From positions 69,045,966-69,109,965 of the forward strand of contig CM060174.1 in NCBI GenBank assembly GCA_030549775.1: a stretch of DNA of 64,000 nt, read 5' to 3'. The stretch comes from Tamarix chinensis (Eukaryota > Streptophyta > Magnoliopsida > Caryophyllales > Tamaricaceae). Made by a program: the position numbers and the translations under genes. This document shows positions 1 to 11,097 of the stretch, piece by piece (positions within the stretch are counted from its first letter, which is position 1; every line of letters starts with the position of its first letter). The notes beneath the pieces were generated by a model. The model made no database searches. It saw only the letters and a program-made list of their open reading frames with translations, and was not told the DNA's origin.

Positions 1-405
1 TTTGGGTAATTTGGGGTATTTAATAAAGTATAATTATCAAAACATTAATTAAATTCTATTTTTAGGTTAGTTTAGGGATTTATGGAAGAATTTTCCTAAA
101 TTCATTTTAATTAACAAAACCCTTTAATTTTTCTCTCATTAAATTATTTATAAATTTTATATTAATTTGAAACTATTTTATTCTTCCTATTTTAATTAAA
201 TTCAAGTATTTAATAACTTTCTAAAATAGAAACCTTAATTAGCTTAAAATACCAAAATTCCTCCTATTTACGCACTTATAAATTCCTTCTTGATTTATCC
301 TATTAATTCATTTTTATTTCACTAAAAGTAGTTTATTTTAATTAATTCCCTAATAATTCCCTATTCAGCCATGATTTCCTAAATTAGGGATTTTGGGATA
401 TTTCA
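1..405 (-). repeat. 5' end of a minus-strand Ty3/gypsy LTR, cut by the window edge
   Basis: Read on the minus strand, this begins TGAAATATCCC at 405 and runs off the window. Its order of AT-rich words matches the reverse complement of the first 400 bases of the LTRs at 25363 and 34408. Shared stretches include CCTTAATTAGCT, AAATTCCTCC/AAATTTCTCC and TTCTTGATTTA(C/T)CCTA. The resemblance is clear but diverged, so it is a related family or an older copy. Whether a full element lies to the left cannot be seen. Confidence 0.65.
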
Positions 406-1839
406 GTAGTTATTAGATAAAACTACTCTATACACCCATTACACAAACCTTCCAAGATTGTGAGAAATTTTTATATATACCTAGATTTAGAATTAGTCAG
501 ACTCTTATACTACTTGTAGGGATTATAATCAAGCTTAGAACGAGCACCATTGTAATCCCTATAATCACCAATATTAGTTATTTGTTTGATCTTTAACTCA
601 AGACAGAAAGTAATAAGCAACATGATCTCATTCTCATAAAAACTTAAAACAAAGATGGCTAATGGTGTGTTTGGTAATCGGTATTTTTCATTAATTTTAG
701 ATGATGTATATTTTATAAATGCTGGCGGCTATCCTTAATTCTTATCACTAATTAGTATAAAATAAATTTAAAAATGTATAGATCTAAAAATATTAATATA
801 TATATCACTTCAAATAGGTTTTAGATCAGAAGATGAGGTATTTGTGTTTCTTTGAGTTTCTGATCTCTTTTCGTTTAATAACCTGATCAGTTCGGTACGG
901 AAGAAAATAATAATGATCAATATTTTATTGTTTTTTTTTAAAAAAATATCGTTTCAGCCATTGCAATTTACGTCATTGTTATGGTTCGATTGCGACTTTT
1001 GTATTTTATCTGGTTGACTTAACAATGCTACTCGAGGGAAGGGAAGAAGAAGAAGAAGAAGAAGCGGTGTTCAGAATCAATCGAAACGAGGTTAATTAAG
1101 TCCGTGGAGGAATGGTTCTCCGAACTGTGCAGAGACATGTGCATCGAAAAATTAATATTGTAGAGTAGCTGCCACTTTATTTTAGTTTAGTCTAGGATTT
1201 GCGTGGCGAGTTGAGGCACATGTCCATGCCTGCATGAGAAAGAGTCAAGCAGGCGGTATTAATTCTTGGGTATCTTTCGGAACGTTCGGCGGAAAAAAAG
1301 AAGAGCGGATCCTTTTCCTGTACGTATATGGTGGTGCGTAGCTGGCTGACGACCCGTGGGTCTACATTTTATGATTCGGAATGATCGGACGAGATTATAC
1401 GGATTGATCCAATTTTTCCACGCTATTAATTTTAAATGGTACTATTAATTATAGCGTGCTTGAACAGTGAAGCATGTTGCCTTTTTTCTTTCTCCAATTC
1501 CTCGCATCATTCGCAGCACATGCATGCTTGATAATTTTTTTTTTTTTTTGTGAATAAATACTACTACTATTGGACCGTATCGCCGATTGAGTCGATCGGA
1601 GGAGGAAATTCTCGAGAAACGGAGGTTTTTTTTTTTTTTTTTTTCCGAATAAACTGACCATAGGACGACGTACATGGATGTTACATCACATGAATCATGA
1701 CACTGTATGCATAAAAAGACATTAAATCAACCCACACATACATACATATCCACCATAAAAAAAAAATAAAAAATTCACCGACAACTCTTGCATAATCATG
1801 TATTATTGCCCTCCCTCCCTCAATCCATGACGAAGCCGA
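406..1839. other. Non-coding DNA downstream of the HIPP gene
   Basis: No convincing gene. It holds a short inverted repeat around 516-562 (TAGGGATTATAAT against ATTGTAATCCCTA), an (AAG)n tract near 1043-1064 and two poly-T runs near 1531-1549 and 1626-1643. The part next to 1840 should contain the 3' UTR of the HIPP gene, but no clear polyadenylation signal could be fixed. Confidence 0.5.
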
Positions 1840-2496
1840 TCACATAAGAGAGCACTGACTCCCGCCGTACGGATCGTGGCTTACCGGAATGTAGGCCACG
1901 GGCTCACAGAGTTTATAACTAGGGCACGGAGGCATGCAGCACGGCTGACACTTGCATCCTCCTTCAGGTTTGTCCTTGTCGCCGTTGCCGTTGCCTTTGC
2001 CTTTGTCTTTGCCTGCATCGTCATCCGGCTTTTTTGGAGGCCCGATGCTGACGACTTTGGCAAAATTTCCCCGTCGTCTCTTACAGGACAGCCAACCGCA
2101 CAGCGAGCCTGACTTGGTACCGCCTCGTCTCGTACAGACAATGATTTGGTAGGGATCCACCTCGCCTGTTACGGTCAGAGTCTCTTTTTCTTCGTCTACC
2201 TCAATCTTATCGACGCCTGCCGATGCACGTAAATAAGCTATCTTATTAGCAGCCCGATATAACATTTCCGAGGATAATTACTATGATGATCTTAATAAGT
2301 ACCATCCGATCGATTGGTGCTCGAAAAAAGATGATGAATCCATCCGTAGACAAAAATAGATACGGTACCTAGCGAGTGCGGATCATATCGAGATGGTTAT
2401 GCACTTACCTTCGAGGGTAGACACAGCAAGCATGAGCTCTTTCTTGCATTGCTGGCATGCGATATACACCTTCAACACCGTCACTTGTACCACCAT
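1840..2496 (-). CDS. Heavy-metal-associated isoprenylated plant protein (HIPP), two exons
   Basis: Joining exon 1 (2409-2496) to exon 2 (1840-2216) across a 192-bp GTAAGT...GCAG intron gives a 154-residue protein with no stops. The first 65 or so residues form an HMA fold with the metal-binding CxxC as ACQQC (Cys14 and Cys17), followed across the intron by the usual EGVDKIEVD strand. Then come a basic turn, a Lys/Asp/Gly linker, a cysteine cluster (CKCQPCCMPPC) and a C-terminal CSLM. CSLM is a CaaX box expected to be farnesylated, so the protein is probably membrane-anchored or nuclear, as known HIPPs are. The family binds metals or acts as a chaperone or effector target; the ligand here is unknown. 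The ATG at 2496 was chosen because it sits in AAAATGGTGG just before the HMA domain and below a TATA-like box; an in-frame ATG at 2610 lies upstream of that box. It is the only gene in the window that looks intact. Confidence 0.85.
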
Positions 2497-2561
2497 TTTG
2501 GTTTTTTTCTTTTTTTGGTTGATAGATCTTGCTCCTCCTTGCGTACTTGAAGCACGTAAGC

Positions 2562-2575
2562 TCTTATAAATATGA
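2562..2575 (-). promoter_or_regulatory. TATA-like box of the HIPP gene
   Basis: The minus strand reads CATATTTATAAGAG here, about 70 bases before the chosen start codon. The spacing allows a short leader, but AT-rich words are common in this window, so the assignment is tentative. Confidence 0.3.
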
Positions 2576-2610
2576 TTTTGCAAGGTGTTAGCTCGATTCA
2601 GTGTGCCCAC

Positions 2611-3540
2611 CGGCTATCTGTTTGGTCAATTATTTTATTCATCTCGGAAATTAATTAACTACTATTTCCTCTTATTCAACGGAAGTATGTTTAACGGGAA
2701 TCAATTCGGACAAGGTGGTTGGGATACATACATACATACATACGTATATATTTCTTTTCTACGTTAATTAATTATACTATGCCTTGCTTATCACTTAGTT
2801 AGCACGCTATTTTCATCTTATCTGTCCCATGTGCTATTCTAAGCAAAAAACTGGGGGGTGGGGGAGGGGGTCAAGAAAAAAAAGGAAAATCCAAGCCAAT
2901 GGGAGATGCGGTAGTCGACGAACTAGTGTTAATTACTTGAAATACCGTCTTCGGGTTAGATTAACACCCATATACATCATGATTACGTATACCCATATAA
3001 ACATAGGATTCAGTGTCACACAGCTAGATGTATTTTAAGGCATGGTACGGACTCGTATATTTATAAGAAGAAGAACGACAATAATAATAATAGTAATAGT
3101 AATAGTATTAATAAGCAGATCACATGCAACTTGCATTTTAATAATATCGTTGATAATGTAAGCGACTTGCTCGCACACTAAGGTTGACTGATTTGGTTAG
3201 CTAAAATTAATTTGCCTATGAGACTTAATAATAATAACAATAATTTGTAAGAGACTTACTAATTAGATTAAGAAAGACCTGCGGGTGGTCAAATTATTGC
3301 AAGTTGGGAAAATGTTGCTCCAAAGTTAATTAGATTAGGAATGCTAATTAAGCCATAGGGTTGGTTAGTTGACTCTATAAGAAGACAACGCGTATACCAT
3401 ATGATGAGTTGAATATAAGTCGTACGGATCGCCGCTTGCATTAGTATGACGTCAATAGTTTTTTTATAAAAATAAAATAAAATATCTTTTACTAAGAGTA
3501 GATGATCAAAATATTTTTGAGATTCTTTCCTATGAAGTGA
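2611..3540. other. Upstream intergenic DNA of the HIPP gene
   Basis: No gene was recognised. Contents include a short (ATAC)n tract near 2727-2745, a G-rich run near 2849-2870 and (AAT)n-type stretches near 3076-3115 and 3225-3245. It may hold distal promoter sequence for the minus-strand HIPP gene; no specific element could be supported. Confidence 0.4.
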
Positions 3541-3896
3541 CACCTAAACTAATATACTTTTAATTTAAAATATATTTTTGTACGTCTCTTACCATTGTTT
3601 TACGAATTTTTTTCAACCCCAATTACTAAATATTTTACCACAACTAAATTACTATATATCTAAGTGACTTTTACTATTTTTATTCATATTTTTTACCATT
3701 ATTTTTCTAATGTTTTACATCATTAATCTAAGTCTTTTGCCTTTTTTTCACCACAACTTTACATAACCACACATCTAAATATCTTTCACTACTTTTTTTT
3801 TTGTGTGAATTTTTTCAACATTCAACTAACTATATCACTAGTATTGTGTGTATCTTTCACCATAACTACAACTATAACTACACACGCACACTCTCT
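3541..3896. repeat. Degenerate TTTCACCAT-type repeat, left arm
   Basis: The segment is a loose succession of words such as TTTTACCATT, TTTCACCA, ATATCTAAGTG and ACATATTTTT, spaced roughly 25-45 bases apart. The same vocabulary resumes at 18800 on the far side of the old CACTA element, so the two arms look like one tract split by insertion. Confidence 0.5.
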
Positions 3897-3984
3897 CTCT
3901 ACTATGAAATGGCGCATAAATGATGGCACATAAATGACTATTTGATTATAACCGTTGATAAAAATCCAAAAATTTCAAGGCAAA

Positions 3985-4300
3985 GATGCGATGCATACTT
4001 TAATAATAGTGATGGACAACAACCATTATTAAAAGTATAACAGCTATACCTTTATAACAGTTTTAATTTAACCATTAAGAAAACAAAATTGCTGCCTTAA
4101 TTTTAATAACAATTTTAGTTTAATCGTTAATAAAACAGAAAAGCTGACACAATTCTAATAATAGTTTTAGTTTAATCGTTAATAGAATGGAAAATGTGAC
4201 ACGTTTTTAGTAATAGGTATAGATAGAACTGTTATTAAAACATGTTTTAAAACCTGTTTTAATAACAGTTATAGCCAAAACTATTCTTAAAACTGGCGCA
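3985..4300. repeat. Left subterminal repeats of the old CACTA
   Basis: Diverged inverted motifs of the form TTTTAATAACAGTT...AACTGTTATTAAAA recur here with many substitutions. They resemble the crisper arrays of the young element and the right-hand array at 18398-18790. In this superfamily such motifs are binding sites for the TnpA-type protein. Confidence 0.55.
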
Positions 4301-5287
4301 TTAAACAACCCTTCCTCCTATCTTTCTCATTTACATTCGTTTCAGAAACTTTCAAATCTGACTTTGCTCTATTTCACTCTTGCTTTCTTCTCTCGGTTTT
4401 ATTTTTCCTCACTGTTTGCTCTCATTGCTCCCTTATTTACATCCATCGTGTTCTTCTCTTGCTCATCGATGATTGTTTTTCATCCTATCCTTGTTGTGAT
4501 ATATTTTCTCCTGGTTTCCATGGTTCATACGTCTCATGTACCATGCCACATCCCTCAAATCTTTATCCACCCTACATTAATGCACCTAGCCTCCTCCCTC
4601 TCTTAGACAACCCTCCCTTTCATTCATGGCTCCTACAACAGCAACAGGCGTTGTTGACCCAACATTCCATCACCTAGTCCCCGAGAGCATTTCTTGGTAT
4701 AATTTTTTTTCTTTTTCTATTATTATATGTATATGCATGCATGTTAACTATTTAGAGGATATTATGTGTATTATTATCTAATTTTTTGTTGTTTGTTCAT
4801 GTGTTGTTATGAGTTTTTTTTTGCCTCTGTATATGTTTTTGTATGCCAATATTTATGGGTTTGATGTTAATGAAAAATACTAGCTTTTTTAGCATTAGAG
4901 ACCCATATTTTATAATTTTAAAGTTAGGCAACAATCTTAGTAACATGATTTAATTGTTTTTTTCTTTCATAGATAATGGACTAGTGAGATGATACATTTA
5001 CCTATTATGTGCATTCCTCTAGCATATTTGTGCATGAAACCCGATGTAGATATTTAGAGTCATGTTACATGGTTATATGAGGATTGAGCTTCATTGTTTG
5101 TTCTTGAGCAAGGTTATTCTTTGATCCATTTAATTTTAGATTGTATCATTTGTTGCGAACACTACCTCCTATTGGGCCATAGTCAGAAACATTAGTTAGT
5201 TATTTTGACATGTTTTTTGACCTTACAGATACGCCACACTTGCAATTTTTTGAGGGTTATATTTTCACTACAACGAAAACGAAAAAT

Positions 5288-5622
5288 AATAACGGGACAA
5301 TAATAACGGTGGTTCGAAAACCGTTGTCAAACGCGTGAAAATTAATGGGCGGGAGAGTTTTGATAACGGTTCTAGTTAAAAACCGTTATTAAAATGGCAA
5401 CGTTTAAATTTGCACGGATGTTTTAATAACGATTTTATTTAAACCATTATTAAAAGAGGTTTTAACAACGGTTCATATTAGAACCGTTGTCAAAAGTCCA
5501 AAGGTTTTAATAACGGTTTCTTGAAGAACCGTTATTAAAACATCTTTTAATAACGGTTCTTCCAGGAACCGTTATTAAATCCTCTTTTTAATAACGGTTC
5601 TCTTAGGAACCGTTATTAAATC
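5288..5622. repeat. Left array of palindromic subterminal motifs, young CACTA
   Basis: About seven inverted repeats stand in a row, each close to TTTTAATAACGGTTC, a 4-8 base loop, then GAACCGTTATTAAAA. Arm sequences are well preserved, including variants AACGATT and AACAACGG. Each could fold as a hairpin or serve as a two-fold-symmetric protein site. Confidence 0.8.
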
Positions 5623-5723
5623 TCCAAAATTAAACTTTTATTTCACTCAGTTTTGTTTCGTGCCAAATTTTTCAGACTCTCTGCACCTTCGTTCTCTTGC
5701 TCTACTTCTCCTTGCAAACCCTT

Positions 5724-5766
5724 GCACCACCACACCATGCACCACCACACCATGCACCACCACTCC
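5724..5766. repeat. Short tandem repeat CACCACACCATG
   Basis: Near-perfect copies of a CACCACCACACCATG-like word are repeated about three times. It lies in the non-coding left part of the young CACTA and encodes only a His-rich stretch by chance. Confidence 0.6.
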
Positions 5767-6232
5767 GGCTCCTCTCAAGTAAAGGAAACCCTCGCACTGC
5801 CAACTCTCCACCACGCCTCTGCATGTGCATACTATCATTGTTCCGAAGCTAGCTAGCTAGCACTTGCACCTTCATCATCCGTCGTGTTTGAAGCCCTTGC
5901 CTCTCTCAACATTCTCACCGTCGTGTTTGTAGCTAGCTTACTTTATGTATGTGTTTGTTCTTCCTCTCGTAACTTTTTATCTACCTATATATGTATATAT
6001 ATATAAATGCATGCATGTTGCTACAGGGTTTCATTTGTTTGTTATTGAAAGATTGTGGTTTGTCGTTCGAAAATGTGTTGTTGAATGTGTTGGCTGAAAA
6101 TTTTGTTGTTCGTTGTTTAATTTGTTGCATTATTGTTATATATTAACAAATGCATGTGTTGGTCGAGACCTTAACATATATATATAATATGAATGTGAGT
6201 GTAGATTTATATACATTTTCACTCATAAAAAC

Positions 6233-6237
<5 letters not shown>

Positions 6238-6266
<29 letters not shown>
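6238..6266. repeat. (CA)n microsatellite
   Basis: An uninterrupted CA run of about 14 units within the non-coding left part of the young CACTA. Confidence 0.9.
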
Positions 6267-6267
<1 letters not shown>

Positions 6268-6445
6268 TTTCATTAATAAGTATAGGAGACTAGCAATAAG
6301 ATATAGGGAATGTCATATAATGAAATGCAAATATATTTTACATATGCATATGTTAATGATTGCTATTTGATGAGGATTAAATAGATATAGAGAATAAGGA
6401 ATATATAAAAGTGAATAATTAAATAGAGAGAAACAATTGTGTATG

Positions 6446-6496
<51 letters not shown>
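6446..6496. repeat. (AAT)n microsatellite
   Basis: An uninterrupted AAT/ATA run of about 17 units within the young CACTA. Confidence 0.9.
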
Positions 6497-6501
<5 letters not shown>

Positions 6502-6629
6502 TATGATTTATATATTATGCTTTAATTACATTTAGCTAGGTTTAGGGTTAGGTTTTATTATAATAAATTATGGTTAATTAGGGTTAGGGTTAGTATTAAT
6601 ATCTATTTGAAAACGTGTTAGCATGATTC

Positions 6630-6630
<1 letters not shown>

Positions 6631-6700
<70 letters not shown>
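6631..6700. repeat. (TA)35 microsatellite
   Basis: Seventy bases of perfect TA, just upstream of the element's gene. The N-terminal RGPT-type exon seen in the old element is missing here, so this tract may mark where sequence was lost. Confidence 0.9.
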
Positions 6701-6704
<4 letters not shown>

Positions 6705-6738
6705 AGCATGATACATTTGAGATTAATTATTTCTAAGC

Positions 6739-9700
6739 ATGATTCGTATCGATAATATAATGGTAAATTATTATGCTCAATATTTTATGTTCTTGACCTA
6801 TATTTCACTTGTGACCCGTAACCGTATTCCTATATCCTATAATAATTGGAAGCAGGTTCCAAAGGGTCAGAAGGACCATATTTGGCAGGAAACCACGGTA
6901 AATATGCTATTTTATGTAATCATTTTTGTATGTCAAATATTATTAATTTTATTACATTAACATCGGTATACATCTACATGTCTTATTTTGCAGAGAGTGT
7001 TCAATGTCTCAGAGAGTAGGAAGAAATGGCTTCTTAGACATTGTGGGGAGCGTCTAAGAACCTTTCGGTCATATTTAGCTCATAGAAAAATTTATAGAAA
7101 GAGGGATGGTTCTTTACGACAGAACCCACCCAAACGATACGGTTTTATCGATCAAGAAAGTTGGAAACAATTAATTGCTTATCATCTTACGGGGATTTTA
7201 AGGTACTTGTTAGATAACAATTAAACTTTTTGTATCAATCCCAGTATTATGCTTAATATTGAAATAACCATGTCATTATTTTTTGGCTTGTCACATAGAA
7301 AAAAAAGTACCCAAAATAAAGAGATTGCAAAGCAAAATAAATACCGGCATAATATGGCTCGAAAAGCTTATACAGGCCTTGAAGAGGATTTGGTATGCAT
7401 TTTATGTTTATCTATTTACATGTAAATGTCAAATTTTATAATAATATTCTTAATTAAGAATATTTTTTGATTTGTAGCTCCTAGCCCAAGACTTAGACCC
7501 ATGTACCTTGTCCATCAATATTGGTACACTATGGAAGAAGGCTAGAGCAACAAGAGGTGGATATGTTAATGAATATGTTGATGTTGCAGCCAAAAAAATT
7601 GTAAGTTTATAGATATCTAGAACCCTACTTAGTTTTCTTTTGGAAAACTATTATATTATGCTTATTCCTATAAGGTAAATTTACATATATTATATACATT
7701 ACAGGACGAACTTAAAATGTCAAATGGTGAGGAGGTGGACCAATATAGCATTGTGTCCCAGGCTACAGGAATTGTAGAACACCCTAGAAGACACAGGGGC
7801 CTTGGATTGGGTGTTACGAGAACGAGCATATGTGGTCGATCTCGTGGTTCTCGTAGCACTAATGAGCAAGTCGCCATCCTCACCCAAAAATTGAATGTGG
7901 CATTTGAACGGATGGCAACAATGGAGTAAGAATTGTCATTTATTAAATCTCAAGGGTATAAGCTATCCAATTCAGTAGACCATGATTAGCTTCACATACC
8001 TAATGTAAATAGCGTTAGAGATAGTTGTGAAGCTGATGCACAACTTTCTACTCTTCCCGAGGTAAGCACTACAAACTATGAATTGTTATTAAATGTATTC
8101 GATGTAATAAATTATTAATAATGTGTAATATTTTTTTTAGGGTTTGTATAAATGTGACTTATTAGCGAATGAACTTTCAATAATTTTAGCAAAAGGAAGG
8201 GTCTGCATCAGTCACAGTACCGAAATGCAAACAATCCACGGGTACAATTTAGCCCTAAATACAAGGCCCATAAGTATTGACACTCCAATCATTGGCAGTG
8301 CACACTTGCCTTGTTATAAAGAGAGCGATGTGGCAACCACAGGACTAGAAGCTCATGGAAGCTTCGTGGCTTGGCCTGTAGATCAAATACATCTCACTAC
8401 TGAAGAGGTATTGACATTTGACATCTTCATTAGACCTTGTTTAGTAGTTACACTATTTATAACTTGTTCATATACATATATTTATATGCCCAATATATAT
8501 TTTGTTTAATATTATCAATTAAGGAATCAAAAAAGGAATAAAAAAAGAAGACTTCTTCTGCTAGTAAAACCAAGAGAGGTACTAGCAGAACGAGCAACAC
8601 AAAACAGGGCACTGCTAAAGGAAAGAGAGCTAAATCTGAAAAATCAGTTGCCCCACAAAAGATCCCTTCTTCAGATCAGCAAAGCCAACCTCCACCAGCA
8701 TTAGCTTTATTATATTTTTATGCCCAAAACTACCTCAGGGACAATTATATTTTCATTGATTCTCGTCTTGAGTATGTTGGGAGGGACGGTGCTACTTACA
8801 TGGTGTCAATGGTTAACATAAGAGACATTTATAATCAAGAATGGATGTCAACCATAAGTGTCGCCGTCTATGTCACATAAGTATTATTTCATTTTGAGAT
8901 TTTAGTACTCTTAACTTATACAATTGGAATTTTTATGACCTCTTATATGAGTTATTAGTTATTAACAAATATGCATTTTTTTTTTCGTCCATAGGTTGGT
9001 AGCTACTCAAGCTACGATGGAGGGAATGATGTCCTCTATTGTGTTTGTGTGTCCATACTACATAGCTTCTAGTAGTACAATAAGAGAGGGTAGGCACATA
9101 AACTATTTAGCAAATTTCATTTTGATTAAGGGACACAACAAGCTCTGTCTCATTCCTCATCTCGCAACTGAACATTGGGTTTTGTACACCGTCTTACCTG
9201 ATCTTAATAAAGTCTATGTGTTTGATTCCCTTCAAACCTATGACGTGCCTTTTAAAGTTGCTCGTCATGGTGGGAAGGAATTTATCAACATGTTAGTATA
9301 ATTTTCACTTCTTACTTCCTTAGCTTATTTATACATATATTTGCCTAACTTTTATTATTTGAGGTATATATGCGTACTTACAATATTGTGTATCCAACTC
9401 TATTTATTAGGGCACTACGGACATCGTATCAAAGAAGAGGTGGGAATGGTGTCCAAGACCCAAAGAATGTTCAATACGAGCCTGTCATAGTAAGTAGGAA
9501 GACAACAAAACAACAATGATTGTAGATACTATGTATGTAGAGGAATGGATCTGATAGTCCAAAATAGATCGGTCAACGTAGAACCAAGCCATGTATGTTT
9601 TCTTTTCGATATTTTTCCATTAATGAATCATGACATATATGTTTGGTACTTGACGTAAGTGCTAACTGTATATTAATCAAAACTTAGGATTTATAGTTTT

Positions 9701-9801
9701 TCACCGATGATTATGCACAAGGCCAGCAATACAATGTTGAAGAAATTGATGAAGTGAAAGAGCAATGGGCCAAGCATGTGCACTCATTCATTCGGTATTA
9801 G
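6739..9801 (+). pseudogene. Young CACTA gene: transposase_24 region, DUF8039-like region and C48 (Ulp1-like) protease, multi-exon
   Basis: Exons can be traced at about 6739-6897, 6994-7202, 7299-7392, 7478-7600, 7705-8061, 8141-8407, 8524-8877, 8995-9290, 9411-9480 and beyond, most with GT/AG borders and matching phase. The first four carry the SYNNWKQVP...HIW and RRKWLLRHCGERLRTF-like blocks of the Ptta/En-Spm family. The 8141-8407 exon resembles the DUF8039 region found beside it. The last exons form a Ulp1/C48 cysteine peptidase: His at 9173 (EHWVLY), Asp at 9224 (VFDSL) and Cys at 9521 (DCRYYVC). Stops interrupt the frame at 7927 (TAA), 7987 (TAG) and 8539 (TAA). The donor after 8877 has lost its G, and the intron before the Cys exon is largely missing. 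The gene is therefore probably dead but only lightly decayed. An N-terminal RGPT block, present in the old element at 15378, is absent. Confidence 0.72.
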
Positions 9802-10114
9802 GTAGAGATCTATATATTCTACATGCATGTTCGGGTTTGTATTTTTTCTATGTCTTTAAGTCTTCTAAGCTAGATTTATGAATATTTCAGTTTGGGGTAT
9901 AGAGCTACCAAGTTGTGGTATGTCTACTAATTTTGATTCTTGAGTATATATGTCTGGTATATTAAGACATGCATATTAACAAGGGGTTGATTGAAATTAT
10001 AGTGTGATTGCATATTTGTTATCAATTGATGTTGTTTTACAATGCATATTTGGTAATTATCTGAACATACAACTGTGTATGTGGGCAGGAACAAAACTGC
10101 AAAAACTTAAAAAA

Positions 10115-10530
10115 AAAACTGGATTTTTAATAACGGTTCTTATGAAAACCATTATTAAAACCTTGTTTTAATAACGATTCTAATGAAAATCGTTATTAAA
10201 CATAGATTTTAATAACGGTTTTCATCAGAACCGTTATTAAAAATGTACATTTAATCTCAAATTTATACTCATTTAATACGTATTAGGGTTTAATAAATGC
10301 CTAAATAATGTTAGAAAGTGTAATTGGATGATGTTTTAACAACGATTTTTGTATAACCGTTATTAAAACCCTGTTTTTTAACAACGGTTTTTCTTAAAAA
10401 CCGTTATTAAACATAATTTTTATGCTCATATTGGTGGGTTTTTTATATTTTTGATAACGGTTATGAATCGTTATTAAAGATTTAATAACGGGCATTTTAA
10501 TAACTGTTGAAAACCGTTATTAAAACTGCT
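10115..10530. repeat. Right array of palindromic subterminal motifs, young CACTA
   Basis: About seven inverted repeats of the TTTTAATAACGGTT...AACCGTTATTAAAA type mirror the left array. They end a few bases before the GGGGTAGTG terminus. Confidence 0.8.
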
Positions 10531-11097
10531 TTTTGGGGTAGTGTTTTGCGAGGGACTATGATCAAATTATTAGAGAGTTGATGGTTATAGATGATGTGTG
10601 GGAGTTTCATCATAGCTTACCCCCGAGTATTTGCCCTAGTTTTCAGAGAGTATGTACTAGTAAACTCTCTGTTAATGGGTAGATGATATATCAAGTTGAG
10701 TGGATAATAAGAGTGATAAGTTATAGTTGGTGTGGGATAGGCTATCAACGGATTATATAGGATGGTTAGGGGGTGTTGCTAGTTGGATTTTTGGGTTATA
10801 GATACCTTTTGGTATATATATTGTTGCTATTGCCTTAGGTTTTTTGTTAGTTTTTTAGTATTGTTGTAAACACGTTGAAGAAGAGTTGACTATCCAATTT
10901 ATAACCCTTATATAAATATTTGATATGTGTATACATATGAACTCTTTCTAAGCAATAATAATTTGTGCATTGGTATATTTTTATCCCCTTATTTATATAT
11001 ATAGCCTCAAAATAGTGTGATATACATTATGTTAATATGGTATCTTTCAAAGCACTAGCAATATGTGAATTATTTTGTAGAAGTGAATTGATTTGTA

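Larger units (their letters stand above)
5266..10543 (+). mobile_element. Young CACTA transposon nested in the old one (non-autonomous)
   Basis: The left end is CACTACAACGAAAAC and the right end is GGGGTAGTG, so both termini read CACTAC. The element is flanked by TTT at 5263-5265 and 10544-10546, the 3-bp target duplication expected for CACTA. It is 5278 bp long. Each end carries an array of palindromic subterminal motifs. The single recognisable gene (6739-9801) is of the transposase_24/C48-protease kind. No TNP2 (Transposase_21) sequence is present, so the element would need transposase supplied in trans. It lies upstream of the old element's TNP2 region and in the same orientation. Confidence 0.88.

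Noticed and set aside
1445..1675. Overlapping minus-strand open frames with lysine runs
   Set aside because: Translations of poly-T tracts; no domain or conservation evidence.
2497..2610. N-terminal extension of the HIPP from an upstream in-frame ATG
   Set aside because: It would lie upstream of the TATA-like box and adds a lysine run that HMA proteins lack.
5288..5622. Regular palindromic repeats that superficially recall a CRISPR array
   Set aside because: Eukaryotic context, no unique spacers of constant length, and position just inside CACTA termini; they are subterminal transposon motifs.
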